Source: Verrucomicrobiota bacterium
GTDB taxonomy: Bacteria; Verrucomicrobiota; Verrucomicrobiia; Chthoniobacterales; Xiphinematobacteraceae
DNA length: 38,029 bases
Direction of reading: 5' to 3'
NCBI GenBank assembly: GCA_023269545.1
Contig: JAHFTB010000025.1
Span: 1 to 38,029 of the forward strand
A model generated the notes under the pieces. That model made no database searches. It saw only the letters and a list, made by a program, of their open reading frames with translations, and was not told where the DNA came from. Position numbers and translations under genes: made by a program. Within the stretch, counting starts at the first letter, position 1. The number at the start of each line of letters is the position of its first letter. Of this stretch, positions 19,969 through 27,821 are shown in pieces.

Positions 19969-20148
19969 CTAGTTTTTATTTGTTTTCTGGGATTTCATTT
20001 CGACCGGATTTTTTCCTGTTTCTTCTTTTTCTGGGTCGAAATGATACCTATCCCTCTCATCCACCTTATTTACTTGCTCTAGCAGTTTTTTCAGGGACGA
20101 CTCACTAAAATATAAACCGCTGGGACTCGTTTTGGCTTGGCAGAACAT
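19969..20148 (-). CDS. small basic-acidic protein downstream of recA, hypothetical
   Basis: 59 codons on the minus strand, starting 8 bases after the recA stop. It begins MFCQAKTSPSGLYFSESSLK and is followed by a very charged tail (DERDRYHFDPEKEETGKNP). The N-terminal half looks like a short ordered segment and the rest is unstructured and hydrophilic. The close spacing suggests co-transcription with recA. No family recognised; it may also be the tail of a lost gene. Confidence 0.4.
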   Translation of the reverse strand: MFCQAKTSPSGLYFSESSLKKLLEQVNKVDERDRYHFDPEKEETGKNPVEMKSQKTNKN

Positions 20149-20156
20149 ACCGTCCG

Positions 20157-21191
20157 TTAACTGGCATTCAGAATGGCCGTAACTTCCGTTGCTATTTTTT
20201 CGTAGAGCTCAGTATTACTTTTTAAAATTTCTTTGACTGCATCACGCCCCTGAGCGAGTTGTTCCCCTTTGTAACTGAGCCAGGATCCGCGTTTTTCTAA
20301 GACCCCCTTTTCCACGGCGAGGTCGAGAAGTGAACCGGCTCCGGAAATGCCTTCGTTATAGATAATATCAAATTCAGCTTCGGTAAATGGAGGGGCGACT
20401 TTGTTTTTGACGATTTTTACCCTGGTCCGATTCCCGGTGACGGTTCCATCGCTACTCTTAATTGCTCCGATACGTCTAATATCTACGCGGACACTGGAAT
20501 AAAATTTAAGGGCCTTGCCGCCGGGTGTAGTTTCCGGATTACCAAACATGACGCCGATTTTTTCGCGGATTTGATTGGTAAAGATGCAGCAAGTGCGTGC
20601 CTTAGAGATGAGGGCAGTCAGCTTGCGGAGGGCGGCACTCATCAATCGGGCTTGAGCACCGACGACCGCATCCCCGATCTCACCCTCAAGTTCAGCTCGC
20701 GTGACTAGTGCGGCGACGGAATCGAGTACGAGAACATCCAGGGAATTGGAGCGGATCAATGTTTCACAAATACGCAGAGCCTCCTCCCCGGAACCGGGTT
20801 GGGAGACAAGAAGATCGTCCAGTTTGACTCCTAGTCGACGAGCATATTGAGGATCTAATGCATGCTCGACATCGACAAATCCTGCCAGGCCGCCACGTTT
20901 TTGAGCCTGGGCGATGGCTGTAAGAGTCAGTGTGGTCTTTCCGGAAGATTCCGGACCAAAGATTTCCACGATACGGCCTCGAGGGAAACCTCCCACCCCC
21001 AAGGCTCTATCAATGAGCAGGTTGCCGGTTGGGATGACTTCCACGGCGGTAGTGGCGGAGGCATCTCCCAGTCGCATGATGGCACCTTCTCCATAATCCT
21101 TAGCGATCTGCTGCAAGGCGGCATCAAGGTTTTTGTTGCGCTGTAGGAGCGCCTTATCTTCAACAACAGAATTTTTTTCTTTGACTGGCAT
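20157..21191 (-). CDS. recA: recombinase RecA
   Basis: 344 residues, typical length. RecA forms filaments on single-stranded DNA, carries out strand exchange and triggers the SOS response. Walker [10 protein letters not shown] is at about 79-87; the RecA signature [14 protein letters not shown] and DNA-binding loop L2 with [20 protein letters not shown] are present. The start [12 protein letters not shown] leaves the usual N-terminal helix region complete. I see no obvious LexA-type box in the 259 bases up to cdsA, which is transcribed divergently. Confidence 0.98.
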   Translation of the reverse strand: MPVKEKNSVVEDKALLQRNKNLDAALQQIAKDYGEGAIMRLGDASATTAVEVIPTGNLLIDRALGVGGFPRGRIVEIFGPESSGKTTLTLTAIAQAQKRGGLAGFVDVEHALDPQYARRLGVKLDDLLVSQPGSGEEALRICETLIRSNSLDVLVLDSVAALVTRAELEGEIGDAVVGAQARLMSAALRKLTALISKARTCCIFTNQIREKIGVMFGNPETTPGGKALKFYSSVRVDIRRIGAIKSSDGTVTGNRTRVKIVKNKVAPPFTEAEFDIIYNEGISGAGSLLDLAVEKGVLEKRGSWLSYKGEQLAQGRDAVKEILKSNTELYEKIATEVTAILNAS

Positions 21192-21241
21192 GGTGCGGAT
21201 GAGTGAATGAATCTAGACTGGAAACGATGCTTCTGAAAAGA

Positions 21242-21280
21242 GGCAACTTCGGTGCTTTCTTTTCTTTGTGGCTTTTTTTC
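21242..21280. repeat. UUCG-hairpin/T-rich dispersed repeat, copy 1
   Basis: GGCAACTTCGGTGCTTTCTT followed by TTCTTTGTGGCTTTTTTTC. Nearly the same stretch is at 33182-33218. It can form a short stem closed by a TTCG loop, followed by T-runs, like a plus-strand terminator, yet no plus-strand gene ends here: recA is divergent from cdsA. Confidence 0.55.
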
Positions 21281-21450
21281 TCATTATTTTTCTAGATCGA
21301 ATCGCTGTGTGGCTCTTAAAAAAGAGAGCAATGGAAAAAGCATGGAGTTTCGGAAAATTAGATAATCGGAGGAATTGACTTGGTGTAACCGGAAATTAGA
21401 CCATTCGGAAGTGCTGCCGACCGGTCCGGAGCAACACCGATAATTTTCTG

Positions 21451-22332
21451 ATGACTAACTCTCGATTGACTTTTCTGTCCCGTCTGGGAAGTACCCTGGT
21501 TCTATGGATCATTGTAAGCCTGGCGGTTATTTTGAAGGCGCCTGTGCTCTATCTGGCTTTGATCTGTGGGGTGGGATTGATAGCACAATGGGAATTTTTT
21601 CAGATGCTGCGAGCCAGCGGAGTGAAAACGTTTTCAGGAACGGGCACAATCATTGCGGCGGTACTTCTGATCGGCAGTTTCTTTTACTACCAAGTTCACG
21701 GGATTTCAAACCGCTTGGATTTCGACGCGGCCATGGTTTTGTTCTTGGTCATCGCCGTTTTCCTCCGTCAGATGTGTTCTCCCATCCGGGAACGAGAATC
21801 TCTTCAGGCGGTTGCTTTTACATTATTTGGCATTCTTTATATCCCTTGGATGTTGCATTACGCTTCCAAAATTATTTTTCTGACTCCACCAGGGGCGGAT
21901 GGTGCTCCCACGGGACAATTTTATGCGTTTTTTGCGATTGTAGTGACGAAATTTAGCGACATGGGGGCTTATGTATTTGGCAGCCTTTTTGGACGTCACC
22001 ATTTCATGTCACATATTAGCCCAAAGAAAACCTGGGAAGGATTTTGCGGTGCTATTCTTTCAGCCATGTTGGGGGGGGCGATTCTCTATTTACTTCTTCG
22101 TCCTCAGTTGAGCCTATTCGGTTGGCCGGATGTGATCCGCTTGGGTCTCCTTTTAGGAGGGGTTGCCGTGGTCGGCGACCTTGCCGAGTCCATTATCAAA
22201 CGAAGCACACAAGCCAAAGATTCCAGTCAGATCCTTCCGGGTATCGGAGGAATATTAGACCTGATAGACAGTTTGTTGTTTACCCTACCCATCTTATTCT
22301 TTTACTTGCGTGGAATGATGCACTTTTTATGA
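21451..22332 (+). CDS. cdsA: phosphatidate cytidylyltransferase (CDP-diacylglycerol synthase)
   Basis: 293 residues. An integral membrane enzyme making CDP-diacylglycerol from phosphatidate and CTP for phospholipid synthesis. There are many hydrophobic helices throughout. The C-terminal signature is recognisable (SIIKRSTQAKDSSQILPGIG, then GILDLIDSL), with the usual 'HGG..DR.D' replaced by IGG...DLID, a variant I associate with PVC relatives. SDMGAYVFG and SPKKTWEGF are also typical. Its stop overlaps the dxr start (ATGA), so the two are translationally coupled. Confidence 0.93.
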   Translation: MTNSRLTFLSRLGSTLVLWIIVSLAVILKAPVLYLALICGVGLIAQWEFFQMLRASGVKTFSGTGTIIAAVLLIGSFFYYQVHGISNRLDFDAAMVLFLVIAVFLRQMCSPIRERESLQAVAFTLFGILYIPWMLHYASKIIFLTPPGADGAPTGQFYAFFAIVVTKFSDMGAYVFGSLFGRHHFMSHISPKKTWEGFCGAILSAMLGGAILYLLLRPQLSLFGWPDVIRLGLLLGGVAVVGDLAESIIKRSTQAKDSSQILPGIGGILDLIDSLLFTLPILFFYLRGMMHFL

Positions 22333-23498
22333 GAAAACGTCGGGTGATTGTGCTAGGGATCACAGGCTCGATTGGGGAAAGCGCCATGCAGGTGGCGCGC
22401 GAATTTCCGGATCGTATGGAAATTGTAGGGATGTCCGCCTTTCGTAATGTCGAAAAGTTGACTCAAGCCATACGAGAATTCAGACCCAAAGCAGTCTGTG
22501 TGGGAGATATTTCCGCAGCGGAGATTTTAGATGCGGACGATTTAAAGATTTTCTGTGGGGAAGAGGGATTAACTCGTCTTGTCACCGAAACCGCTGCCGA
22601 TATGGTTCTCATTGCCATTGTGGGAACGGCGGGGTTGCGTCCCGCTCTGGCAGCCATTGAGGCGGGATGTGATCTCGCCCTTGCCAGCAAGGAAATCCTC
22701 GTCATGGCTGGCGAAACAGTCACTCGCTCCGCTCAAAAAAAAGGGGTACAGCTCCTACCCGTAGACAGCGAGCACAATGCTATTTTTCAATGTTTGGAGG
22801 GACGCCGCATCGAAGATGTCCGTCGACTCATCCTCACCTGCTCAGGCGGTCCCTTCCGCTCTATTCCCGCTGAGAAACTCGTGGAAGTCACCCCCGAAAT
22901 GGCGCTCCGTCACCCCACCTGGAACATGGGACGAAAGATCACGATCGATTCGGCGACTCTGTTTAACAAGGGGCTCGAGTTGATCGAAGCACACTGGCTA
23001 TTCGAAACTCCGATCCACCGTATTGATGTGACTATTCATCCGCAAAGTATCATTCACTCCTTGGTCGAGTTTGTGGATGGATCGATTTTGGCACAAATGA
23101 ATGCCTCGGACATGCGGTTTCCTATTCAATATGCCGTTACCTGGCCGGACAGAGTGTCCTCTTCGCGACCATCGCTTGATTTGGAAACCTTGAGTCGACT
23201 GGAATTTTTCGCTCCTCGCTGGGAGGATTTTCCGGCTTTGCATCTTGCACGGCGAGCAGGAGAAAGTGGGGGAACTCTTCCCGCTATCTTGAATGCTGCA
23301 AATGAAGTGGCCGTAGAGGCTTTTTTGACAAAGCGGATTCCCTTTCCTCGGATCTGGGAAGTGGTCGCCGATGTAATGGATCAAATAGAGACCCTGCCCA
23401 ATCCCGATCTGGGGCAAATTCTCGAGGCAGATGCTGAAGCGCGGCGATTGGCAACCATTCAATGCGGAACGGAGGAAGTGAGCATGCAGATATGTTGA
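22329..23498 (+). CDS. dxr: 1-deoxy-D-xylulose-5-phosphate reductoisomerase
   Basis: 389 residues from MRKRRVIVLGITGSIGESAM; the frame is open upstream but lies inside cdsA. Second step of the MEP isoprenoid pathway, converting DXP to MEP with NADPH. The NADPH-binding GITGSIGE (about residues 10-17), ASKEILVMAGE, the metal-binding PVDSEHNAIFQ and the catalytic-loop HPTWNMGRKITIDSATL are all visible. The C-terminal helical domain is complete, ending MQIC. The last codons overlap the trmL start. Confidence 0.97.
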   Translation: MRKRRVIVLGITGSIGESAMQVAREFPDRMEIVGMSAFRNVEKLTQAIREFRPKAVCVGDISAAEILDADDLKIFCGEEGLTRLVTETAADMVLIAIVGTAGLRPALAAIEAGCDLALASKEILVMAGETVTRSAQKKGVQLLPVDSEHNAIFQCLEGRRIEDVRRLILTCSGGPFRSIPAEKLVEVTPEMALRHPTWNMGRKITIDSATLFNKGLELIEAHWLFETPIHRIDVTIHPQSIIHSLVEFVDGSILAQMNASDMRFPIQYAVTWPDRVSSSRPSLDLETLSRLEFFAPRWEDFPALHLARRAGESGGTLPAILNAANEVAVEAFLTKRIPFPRIWEVVADVMDQIETLPNPDLGQILEADAEARRLATIQCGTEEVSMQIC

Positions 23499-23950
23499 AT
23501 GTGGTTCTAGTCGAACCCGAAATTCCGCCCAACACAGGCAATATTGCTCGGTTGTGTGTTGCCGTGGGAGCCAGGCTTCACTTGGTGGAGCCCCTGGGGT
23601 TTAAAATTGACGACAGAGCACTCAAAAGAGCCGGAATGGATTATTGGAATCAGTGCGACGTCCAGCTCTGGAAGTCTTTCCCCGCACTCCAGGCTGCAAA
23701 TCTCGAGGGCCGCTTCTTTTTTCTTACCACTAAGTCCAAACGAATTTATTGGTCAGCTGCTTATCGAGACGAAGACTTTTTGGTTTTCGGACGCGAGACG
23801 CGAGGTTTGCCAGAAAGCTTACTGGAGGAACATGCTCACTCCTGTCTGACGCTTCCCATGCGACCCGAGGCTCGCAGCCTCAATTTAGCCACCGCCGTAG
23901 GAGCCGTTCTCTATGAAGCGGTACGGCAGTTGGCGGCTTGCGAAAAATAA
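23492..23950 (+). CDS. trmL: tRNA (cytidine(34)-2'-O)-methyltransferase
   Basis: 152 residues from MLNVVLVEPEIPPNTGNIAR, overlapping the dxr stop by a few bases. A GGAGGAAG ribosome-binding site lies about 15 bases upstream. SPOUT-class knotted methyltransferase that modifies the wobble base of tRNA-Leu isoacceptors. Family motifs: EPEIPPNTGNIARL, LVEPLGF, FGRETRGLP and the C-terminal LNLATAVGAVLYEA. Length is normal. Last gene of the cdsA-dxr-trmL run, followed by a small mobile element. Confidence 0.93.
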   Translation: MLNVVLVEPEIPPNTGNIARLCVAVGARLHLVEPLGFKIDDRALKRAGMDYWNQCDVQLWKSFPALQAANLEGRFFFLTTKSKRIYWSAAYRDEDFLVFGRETRGLPESLLEEHAHSCLTLPMRPEARSLNLATAVGAVLYEAVRQLAACEK

Positions 23951-23970
23951 GAAACTTACGGTCTTAGTAA

Positions 23971-24053
23971 CTGACGTTACGCACTTTGAGGAGCTCTGGG
24001 AGCAAAAAAAACCATTTTAGCCTACAAGGTTTCCCTTTTTTGCGTCACATCAC
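23971..24053 (+). mobile_element. MITE-like element, copy 1
   Basis: 83 bp with left end CTGACGTTACGC and right end GCGTCACATCAC (inverted copies of one another, 9 of 12 bases). It is flanked on both sides by the perfect 7-bp duplication TTAGTAA (23964-23970 and 24054-24060). The interior carries GAGCTCTGGGAGC, an A-run, and TTTAGCCTACAAGGTTTCCC. No coding capacity, so it is non-autonomous. Confidence 0.85.
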
Positions 24054-24115
24054 TTAGTAAGTATTGCCCATTTTGTTCATTTTCCAGCAAGGAAAAAAGG
24101 GGTGACAATTTTTAG

Positions 24116-24467
24116 ATGCCCTCTATTTATCCTGTTCCATCTCATTCTATTCTGCCGCAAATCTCAACGGAGAGTCCACCGTCTAGCTCAGCTATTTCGG
24201 AACATCCTGAAGAATAGTTCGATAGCAAATGGTTGCTAACCAAGATGAAGATGAAGGCACCTGCGACTAGGACGATGGCACCATCGTACCCGCCGCCGCC
24301 AACCTCCTCTCAAACTGGTTATAATTAATATAATTCCGCAGTTTACAGGGGCTAATACACCACCTCCAATTCCGCCGCGCTCTGATCAGAGAGGAGTTTC
24401 CCCATCATTTCTGATTCACCCCGCTGGACCCACGCCACTGCCAAGTAAATGTTCTAAAAATTTCTGA
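24116..24467 (+). pseudogene. broken proline-rich effector-like gene
   Basis: An ATG opens a 33-codon frame (MPSIYPVPSHSILPQISTES, then PPSSSAISEHPEE) ending in a stop. After it, pieces in other frames stay proline-rich: PPPPTSSQTGY, and ANTPPPIPPRSDQRGVSPSF up to a stop at 24465. The leader looks like the Ser/Pro-rich starts of the two effector-like proteins and of the toxin at 33575. Several frameshifts or stops would be needed to join the pieces, so it reads as a decayed gene. The PPPIPPR piece is an SH3-ligand-like motif. Confidence 0.45.
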
Positions 24468-24527
24468 TTCTTTGGGAGCAACCAGTCGCCTAATTAGTTA
24501 TCAGCAATCTTCTGATTTTCCGTGACT

Positions 24528-25295
24528 TTATTTTGTCGTGATCCCGCAGTGTTGCAGTGCTTCTTGAAAGGTAGAGCGCTTGGTCAGGAGAGAAGCCAGG
24601 TAGTTATTTTTAGGGGCTAAGTGGTTGCCGATATTTTGCGGAGTGGTGAGGCGAGAAAATATTGCTCGTGCAATGCGCGTGCGAGGGACGGATTTTTCGC
24701 CATATCCGCCGGGGATATTACTGGACCAAAAGCGAACGGTACCGTTCCGGTTTTCACTTCCCAGATAGATGACGGAATGTCCGTGTTCGAATTCTCCGAC
24801 CTCTGAATTCCAGAAAAACTTTGCGAAGTCACCTGGCTTGGCATCTGAAAAACTCGTGAAATTGGGGCCCAAACTCAATTCATGAAAAAGACATCCGGTT
24901 CCGGGTCCATTGGCATTCCATCGTCCCCAAATTCCTACTCCATCCGGCTGGTTGCGGACTAGGAGAGTATCCCAAACTTGGGGAGAAAGAGAAATGACCG
25001 AGTTTTTCTGGAGTTTTACCAGAGTTTTCAGGAAAATGGTATAAGTGGCGGCGGAGCAGAAACTAGGCTTCGCTACTGAGGAATTGATGATGAGGCCCTC
25101 GGCTGGAGAGGCTTTAATGGAGGAGGCGAAGGCGCGCAGTGAGGCTGAGCGGGTGGAATAACCTCCCCCCCTTGGCATGCCGGAAACTTCCTTCAGAATG
25201 ATGGCATTAATGTTTTCCTCAGAGCCGACCCCCGCTTGCAGGAAAAGTGTGGTGGTGCAAAAAATAAACGCAACAAAAGTAAAAGTTCTCCACAT
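24528..25295 (-). CDS. secreted cysteine-peptidase-like protein (NlpC/CHAP-type, tentative)
   Basis: 255 residues with signal peptide MWRTFTFVAFIFCTTTLFLQ (cleavage near AGVGS). Two motifs fit a papain-fold amidase: a cysteine starting a helix (KPSFCSAATYTIF, C80) and a histidine strand after 'PGDFAKFFW' (EHGHSVIYLG, H171/H173). Such enzymes cut peptidoglycan stem peptides or other amides in the envelope or outside the cell. The family assignment is by pattern only. It is divergent from the C39-type peptidase at 25404, with an 82-bp mobile element filling most of the gap. Confidence 0.65.
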   Translation of the reverse strand: MWRTFTFVAFIFCTTTLFLQAGVGSEENINAIILKEVSGMPRGGGYSTRSASLRAFASSIKASPAEGLIINSSVAKPSFCSAATYTIFLKTLVKLQKNSVISLSPQVWDTLLVRNQPDGVGIWGRWNANGPGTGCLFHELSLGPNFTSFSDAKPGDFAKFFWNSEVGEFEHGHSVIYLGSENRNGTVRFWSSNIPGGYGEKSVPRTRIARAIFSRLTTPQNIGNHLAPKNNYLASLLTKRSTFQEALQHCGITTK

Positions 25296-25313
25296 AGTTA
25301 ATTCTAATACTAA

Positions 25314-25395
25314 CTGACGTGACGCACTTTTGGGAGCTCTGGGAGCAAAAAAACCATTTTAGCCTACAAGGTTTCCCTTTTTTACGTCACATCAC
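25314..25395 (+). mobile_element. MITE-like element, copy 2, between divergent genes
   Basis: 82 bp, ends CTGACGTGACGC and CGTCACATCAC, with the perfect 7-bp duplication ATACTAA on both sides (25307-25313 and 25396-25402). It starts 18 bases from one start codon and ends 8 bases before the ATG at 25404, so it must contribute promoter or leader sequence to one or both genes. Confidence 0.85.
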
Positions 25396-25403
25396 ATACT
25401 AAT

Positions 25404-26039
25404 ATGATAAATCTTTCTGCCCGAATTGCAACTTGGGCTCCCTTGATTTGCTTGGGAGTTTTTGCATGGTGGTATTTTGGCAAAGGGCCGGTAGGGGCTT
25501 CGGATGGGCTTCCTTTTTCCATTTTGTTGCCAGTGCCTCATTTTTCTCAATCGGATCCGCAATGGGGAACGAAGTTTTTGGCCGGAAATCCTCACGAAAC
25601 TCTTGCGGAGGCAGGCTGTGCCGTGACTTCTGCGGCTATGGTATTGGCATATCAGGGAGTGGATGTGGACCCCGAGCGATTGAATTCCTTTTTAACGGCG
25701 CTGCCAGGTGGGTATACTCCGGAAGGATGGATCGAGTGGTACAAAGCGGCCGAATACGATCCTCGCTTCACGGTGAAGCTTTTGCCCCACTACGAGGCGG
25801 CTCCTTCGCGATTTTATTTGGACTGGAATCTTCTGCGTGGAAATCCGGTGATCGTACGATTGACGTCTCGCAATCGATTGCAAGCCAGTCACTTCATGGT
25901 AGTTGTGGGCAAAAGAGGCAGAGACTATTTGGTTCAGGACCCAGGGGGAAGAGGGGACCATGGAGTCTATCCCTTAAAAAATTACTGTCCTCAAATTAAC
26001 GCTATCCGATTTTATGCGTACTCCCATCTTATTTTTTAG
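25404..26039 (+). CDS. C39-family-like cysteine peptidase, membrane-anchored or secreted
   Basis: 211 residues. An N-terminal hydrophobic segment (about 8-24, IATWAPLICLGVFAWWYFG) is a signal anchor or signal peptide. The domain has VPHFSQSDPQW, catalytic Cys in AGCAVTSAAMVL (C72), His in SHFMVVVGK (H163) and Asp in VQDPGG (D179). This is the peptidase_C39_2-type triad used by bacteriocin-leader or cell-wall-associated peptidases. No bacteriocin or ABC transporter gene is near, so the substrate is unknown. There is no Shine-Dalgarno upstream because a mobile element and its target duplication abut the start. Confidence 0.82.
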   Translation: MINLSARIATWAPLICLGVFAWWYFGKGPVGASDGLPFSILLPVPHFSQSDPQWGTKFLAGNPHETLAEAGCAVTSAAMVLAYQGVDVDPERLNSFLTALPGGYTPEGWIEWYKAAEYDPRFTVKLLPHYEAAPSRFYLDWNLLRGNPVIVRLTSRNRLQASHFMVVVGKRGRDYLVQDPGGRGDHGVYPLKNYCPQINAIRFYAYSHLIF

Positions 26040-26065
26040 CCTATAAGATGGCGAAATTTTATAAA

Positions 26066-26105
26066 GTGATTTTATAGCGGAATTCCTAAACGCACGTAAC
26101 ATCAC
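26066..26105. mobile_element. 40-bp mini-element with 7-bp target duplication
   Basis: GTGAT...ATCAC ends enclose TTTTATAGCGGAATTCCT and a right end ACGTAACATCAC that matches the ends of the 82-bp elements. Both sides carry a perfect TTATAAA (26059-26065 and 26106-26112). It also contains the 'tatagcggaattcct' repeat core, which links the two repeat families. Confidence 0.7.
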
Positions 26106-26232
26106 TTATAAAGAAATAAGAATATCTTGGTTTCCTGAGAATAAATCACTTAATTAAATCTTAGGAAATATAAAAAAAAAGGGGCAAGGGGTTGAAATTT
26201 TAGATTTTATGGATGAAATCTTAATAAAGCTT

Positions 26233-26517
26233 ATGAATAAAACCCCGCAATCAATAAAATATTCCTTACTTGCAGCGCTTGCTTTGCCACTGGTCTGTGC
26301 GAGTTCCACGTTTGCCAATGAAAATTACCAGGTAACGGGACCAGTGACAGCGCTTACCTCCACCTCCATTACGGTTCAAAAGGGAACATCCCCATGGACG
26401 ATCGCCCGAGATGCCAATACCAAGACGGCGGGAGATATTAAAGTAGGGGATAAAGTGGCGATTAAATATCACATGATGGCTGATACCATAGCAATAAAAT
26501 CTCTCCAAAAAAAATAA
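26233..26517 (+). CDS. small secreted DUF5666-like protein
   Basis: 94 residues from MNKTPQSIKYSLLAALALPL; this start gives a proper signal peptide ending near TFA-NENY, while the Met 8 codons earlier adds a hydrophilic leader. The mature domain is one small beta-barrel-like unit (GPVTALTSTSITV ... DIKVGDKVAIKY). The pattern is shared with the proteins at 27135 and 28029. Function unknown; such domains are usually periplasmic and may bind small ligands or metals. Confidence 0.7.
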   Translation: MNKTPQSIKYSLLAALALPLVCASSTFANENYQVTGPVTALTSTSITVQKGTSPWTIARDANTKTAGDIKVGDKVAIKYHMMADTIAIKSLQKK

Positions 26518-26614
26518 TAGTTGTGAGGGTATTTTTTTGTGTAATAGTTTTATAATAGAAGCGCTGATTAAATTAGCGTAACTTAAACAAATAACCCAAT
26601 TGAGGTATATTATT

Positions 26615-27055
26615 ATGGGATTTTTAGACCAATTATTAACTGGAATCGAATCAGGAAAATCGACACAACAAGGCGCACAGGGTGGAACCGATCAACCGCA
26701 AAAGGGAGCGGCGCTGATGGACCAAGTCAGCCAGATGATTTCCCAAGCGGGTGGTATCGGCGGACTTGTGGAACAGTTTAAACAAAAGGGGCTCGGCGAT
26801 ATGATCTCCGCCTGGATAGGTACGGGAGCCAACCCCTCTATCTCCGAAGAACAGATAGTCCGAACAGTGGGACAAGACAGAATTCGTTCCATTGCATCGG
26901 CCGTCGGCATGTCCGACCAACAAGTTACCGCAAGCATCTCGAAACTGCTGCCTGTGATTATCGATAAGCTGACACCGGGCGGTAAAGTGAGCCAAACTCC
27001 TGGTGAAACAGAGAAATCGTTGAGCGCCTTAAAATCGAAGTTTCTCGGCTCCTAA
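26615..27055 (+). CDS. YidB/DUF937-like protein
   Basis: 146 residues from MGFLDQLLTGIESGK, preceded by a weak TTGAGG ribosome-binding site. A glycine/glutamine-rich linker (about 15-35) is followed by a helical domain with GLGDMISAWIGTGANPSISEE and a repeat-like ISKLLPVIIDKLTPGG, which is the DUF937 (YidB) pattern. Cytosolic; function unknown in the family. Followed by a strong bidirectional terminator. Confidence 0.8.
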   Translation: MGFLDQLLTGIESGKSTQQGAQGGTDQPQKGAALMDQVSQMISQAGGIGGLVEQFKQKGLGDMISAWIGTGANPSISEEQIVRTVGQDRIRSIASAVGMSDQQVTASISKLLPVIIDKLTPGGKVSQTPGETEKSLSALKSKFLGS

Positions 27056-27084
27056 TCTTGCCAGAGCACGACTCTGCGAAATGA

Positions 27085-27117
27085 AAAAGCCACTGGTCAA
27101 ATAGGCCAGTGGCTTTT
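27085..27117. terminator. bidirectional terminator
   Basis: AAAAGCCACTGG and CCAGTGGCTTTT form a 12-bp perfect stem with a 9-nt loop. A- and T-runs flank it, so it works on both strands between the convergent YidB-like gene and the secreted protein gene at 27135. Confidence 0.9.
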
Positions 27118-27134
27118 CGCTATACGAATAAAAG

Positions 27135-27821
27135 CTATTTCGTAATTTTTACTATTTGAACCGTCAACGTCCCATCAGGAGATTGGATATAGGTCCCAGT
27201 CACATGTTCGCCTGGCTTTAAGGCAACATGTGTGGCGTGATTTCCGGCTGCGTTGGTGATTTTGGTACCTGCATTCAGAATAAAGGTCTGATCTGAGCGT
27301 CCGTGAACTACGAGGCTACTGTCAGATGCTGAGACTATTTTACCAGCAAATCTCTTTTTTTGAGATGTAGGAGAAGACATAGCCATCGCACCCGTTGCGG
27401 GAGCGGTTTCCATCGTGGAAGCTGTCTGGTGAGGGGATGGTGTGGAGACGGGTTGAGAAGCCGGCATCAGGGTCGAGGGATTTGTGACAGTGGTTTTTGC
27501 TCCAAATCGCACGGAAAAAAGAACCTTCCGACCACCTGCCTCTTTCATGTAAGAGCCTCCCACATCCTCCCCGATAACCGCGGCACCTAAATTGGAAGGA
27601 TTGCCACTGCCATCAGTGATCCGAGTAGTGGGAGTGAGATAGAAAATGCGAGGAGCGCGCCCGGCAATAGTGATCGCCTGCGTTTGCGGACTGATCGATA
27701 GCAGCTTGCCATGGAAAGGAAGCTTTTGGGTCTGAGTATCGGATTGGCCTACAAGAGTGGAAACGGACAACAAACCCAAGAGGGTACAAAGAACCAACGA
27801 GGGGCGGAGGGGGGAAGGCAT
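27135..27821 (-). CDS. secreted protein with two DUF5666-like domains
   Basis: 228 residues. Signal peptide MPSPLRPSLVLCTLLGLLSV (cleavage near LVGQ). Two copies of the small beta domain: about 37-110 (GKLLSISPQTQAITI ... TPTTRITDGSGNP) and about 157-228 (GKIVSASDSSLVVHG ... NAGTKITNAAGNH). A Pro/Ser/Met linker separates them. Periplasmic or surface role; function unknown. It shares its domain with two neighbours, at 26233 and 28029. Confidence 0.75.
   Translation of the reverse strand: MPSPLRPSLVLCTLLGLLSVSTLVGQSDTQTQKLPFHGKLLSISPQTQAITIAGRAPRIFYLTPTTRITDGSGNPSNLGAAVIGEDVGGSYMKEAGGRKVLFSVRFGAKTTVTNPSTLMPASQPVSTPSPHQTASTMETAPATGAMAMSSPTSQKKRFAGKIVSASDSSLVVHGRSDQTFILNAGTKITNAAGNHATHVALKPGEHVTGTYIQSPDGTLTVQIVKITK

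Noticed and set aside
21375..21402. TTGACT with a weak TAGACC as a cdsA promoter
   Set aside because: The -10 match is poor; not strong enough to list as a feature.
25433..25999. 188-codon plus-strand frame overlapping the C39-like peptidase
   Set aside because: Out of frame with a gene whose catalytic triad is intact; no recognisable content.
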